Of a DNA stretch of 40,702 nucleotides, positions 40,470-40,702 are shown in pieces. The notes under the pieces are model-generated. The model ran no database searches and was not told where the DNA came from. It was given only the letters and a program-made list of their open reading frames with translations. Source of the DNA: [Flexibacter] sp. ATCC 35208 (lineage in GTDB: Bacteria; Bacteroidota; Bacteroidia; Chitinophagales; Chitinophagaceae); contig NZ_MTKN01000022.1 in assembly GCF_001975825.1 (NCBI RefSeq), forward strand, positions 19,346-60,047, written 5' to 3'. Every line of letters starts with the position of its first letter. Within the stretch, counting starts at the first letter, position 1. Made by a program: the position numbers and the translations under genes.

Positions 40470-40502
40470 TTAAAGCCAATAAGTTCTAAAAAATACTTGT
40501 GC

Positions 40503-40633
40503 CAGGCATTGCTATCTGTTCTGTCTTGCTGTAATGGGTGGCCGAAGGATGGCATGCCTGTTTTTTACCAGATTACCCATTTTTTCAAATAAGCCACGGG
40601 TATGGCCCCTTTCTTCTGGAAGGGGCCTTTTTT
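40503..40633 (+). terminator. Three serial hairpins each followed by six Ts
   Basis: CAGGCAT (40503-40509) pairs with ATGCCTG (40554-40560) before T6 at 40561. AATGGGT (40533-40539) pairs with ACCCATT (40575-40581) before T6 at 40580. GGCCCCTTTC (40604-40613) pairs with GGAAGGGGCC (40618-40627) before T6 at 40628. The third is a classic terminator. The first two overlap in a pseudoknot-like way and cannot simply nest. Confidence 0.6.
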
Positions 40634-40635
40634 CT

Positions 40636-40702
40636 GAAAATGGTTTTCATCACCCCTTGCTGAATTCCCCTCTTTCCTTTGAAAATGGTTTTCATCCCCC
40701 CT
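40636..40702. repeat. Dispersed repeat, tandem copies 2 and 3
   Basis: A 45-base unit starting GAAAATGGTTTTCATC and containing TTGCTGAATTCCCCTC begins at 40636. A second copy starts at 40681 and is cut by the window edge. The unit matches 29634-29672. Its first 13 bases form a small hairpin (GAAAA-TGG-TTTTC). Confidence 0.7.

Noticed and set aside
1..40702. tRNA, rRNA or known riboswitch genes
   Set aside because: No cloverleaf, rRNA-like or recognisable riboswitch core was found by eye on either strand; a covariance search would be decisive.

Overview
The window looks like a chromosomal segment of a Bacteroidota bacterium, most likely the Chitinophaga/Chitinophagaceae group. The evidence is a C-terminal type IX secretion (type B) sorting domain, TonB-dependent receptors with N-terminal carboxypeptidase-like domains (one paired with a DUF4249 lipoprotein), the Bacteroidota form of LptD and OstA-like proteins, and several promoters with the TAnnTTTG -7 element. 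No database was searched. Family names come from recognising motifs, and the genus is an inference.

Layout. 1-5030 is a mosaic: a sulfatase cut by the window edge (-), a decayed XRE regulator, a frameshifted Calx-beta/T9SS protein, an AT-rich VOC-MarR pair with its own operator, and an AraC regulator fused to a Cdd1-like helix-hairpin-helix domain, overlapping a secreted VOC protein. 5387-10140 is an accessory island resembling the replication module of a mobilizable element or integrated plasmid: two related replication-initiator-like proteins, an RteC-like protein, an excisionase-like HTH protein and a DnaC/IstB-like ATPase. It also holds nested inverted repeats and two separate 24-bp direct-repeat arrays, and no integrase or relaxase is visible. 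A truncated OmpA-type protein fragment follows it. 10588-12289 holds a serine hydrolase and a Rid-family lipoprotein.

12290-14767 combines a non-coding stretch full of short phased repeats with a compact cassette of unknown function (252-aa protein, DUF5675 protein, 74-aa membrane protein), divergent from a 75-aa DNA-binding-like protein. This cassette, the repeats beside it and the iteron-like arrays of the island are the best candidates here for undescribed biology.

14768-18289 is a probable metal-uptake locus: TonB receptor, His-containing membrane-anchored protein and HupE/UreJ-type permease. 18559-27375 is envelope biogenesis: PlsC acyltransferase, LptD, amidase with two SPOR-like repeats, MlaD/Mce protein and OstA-like protein. 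27386-33634 holds NhaA, two paralogous small outer-membrane barrel proteins, the bifunctional NAD(P)HX repair enzyme and a membrane pyrophosphatase. 33858-34951 is a YwnA/YwnB-like Rrf2-oxidoreductase pair with a promoter/operator that can be read directly. 35043-40469 holds an AraC regulator, a small HMA-like protein, a TonB receptor plus DUF4249 lipoprotein and an outer-membrane barrel protein. The right edge carries tandem terminators and a 45-bp repeat that also occurs 11 kb upstream.
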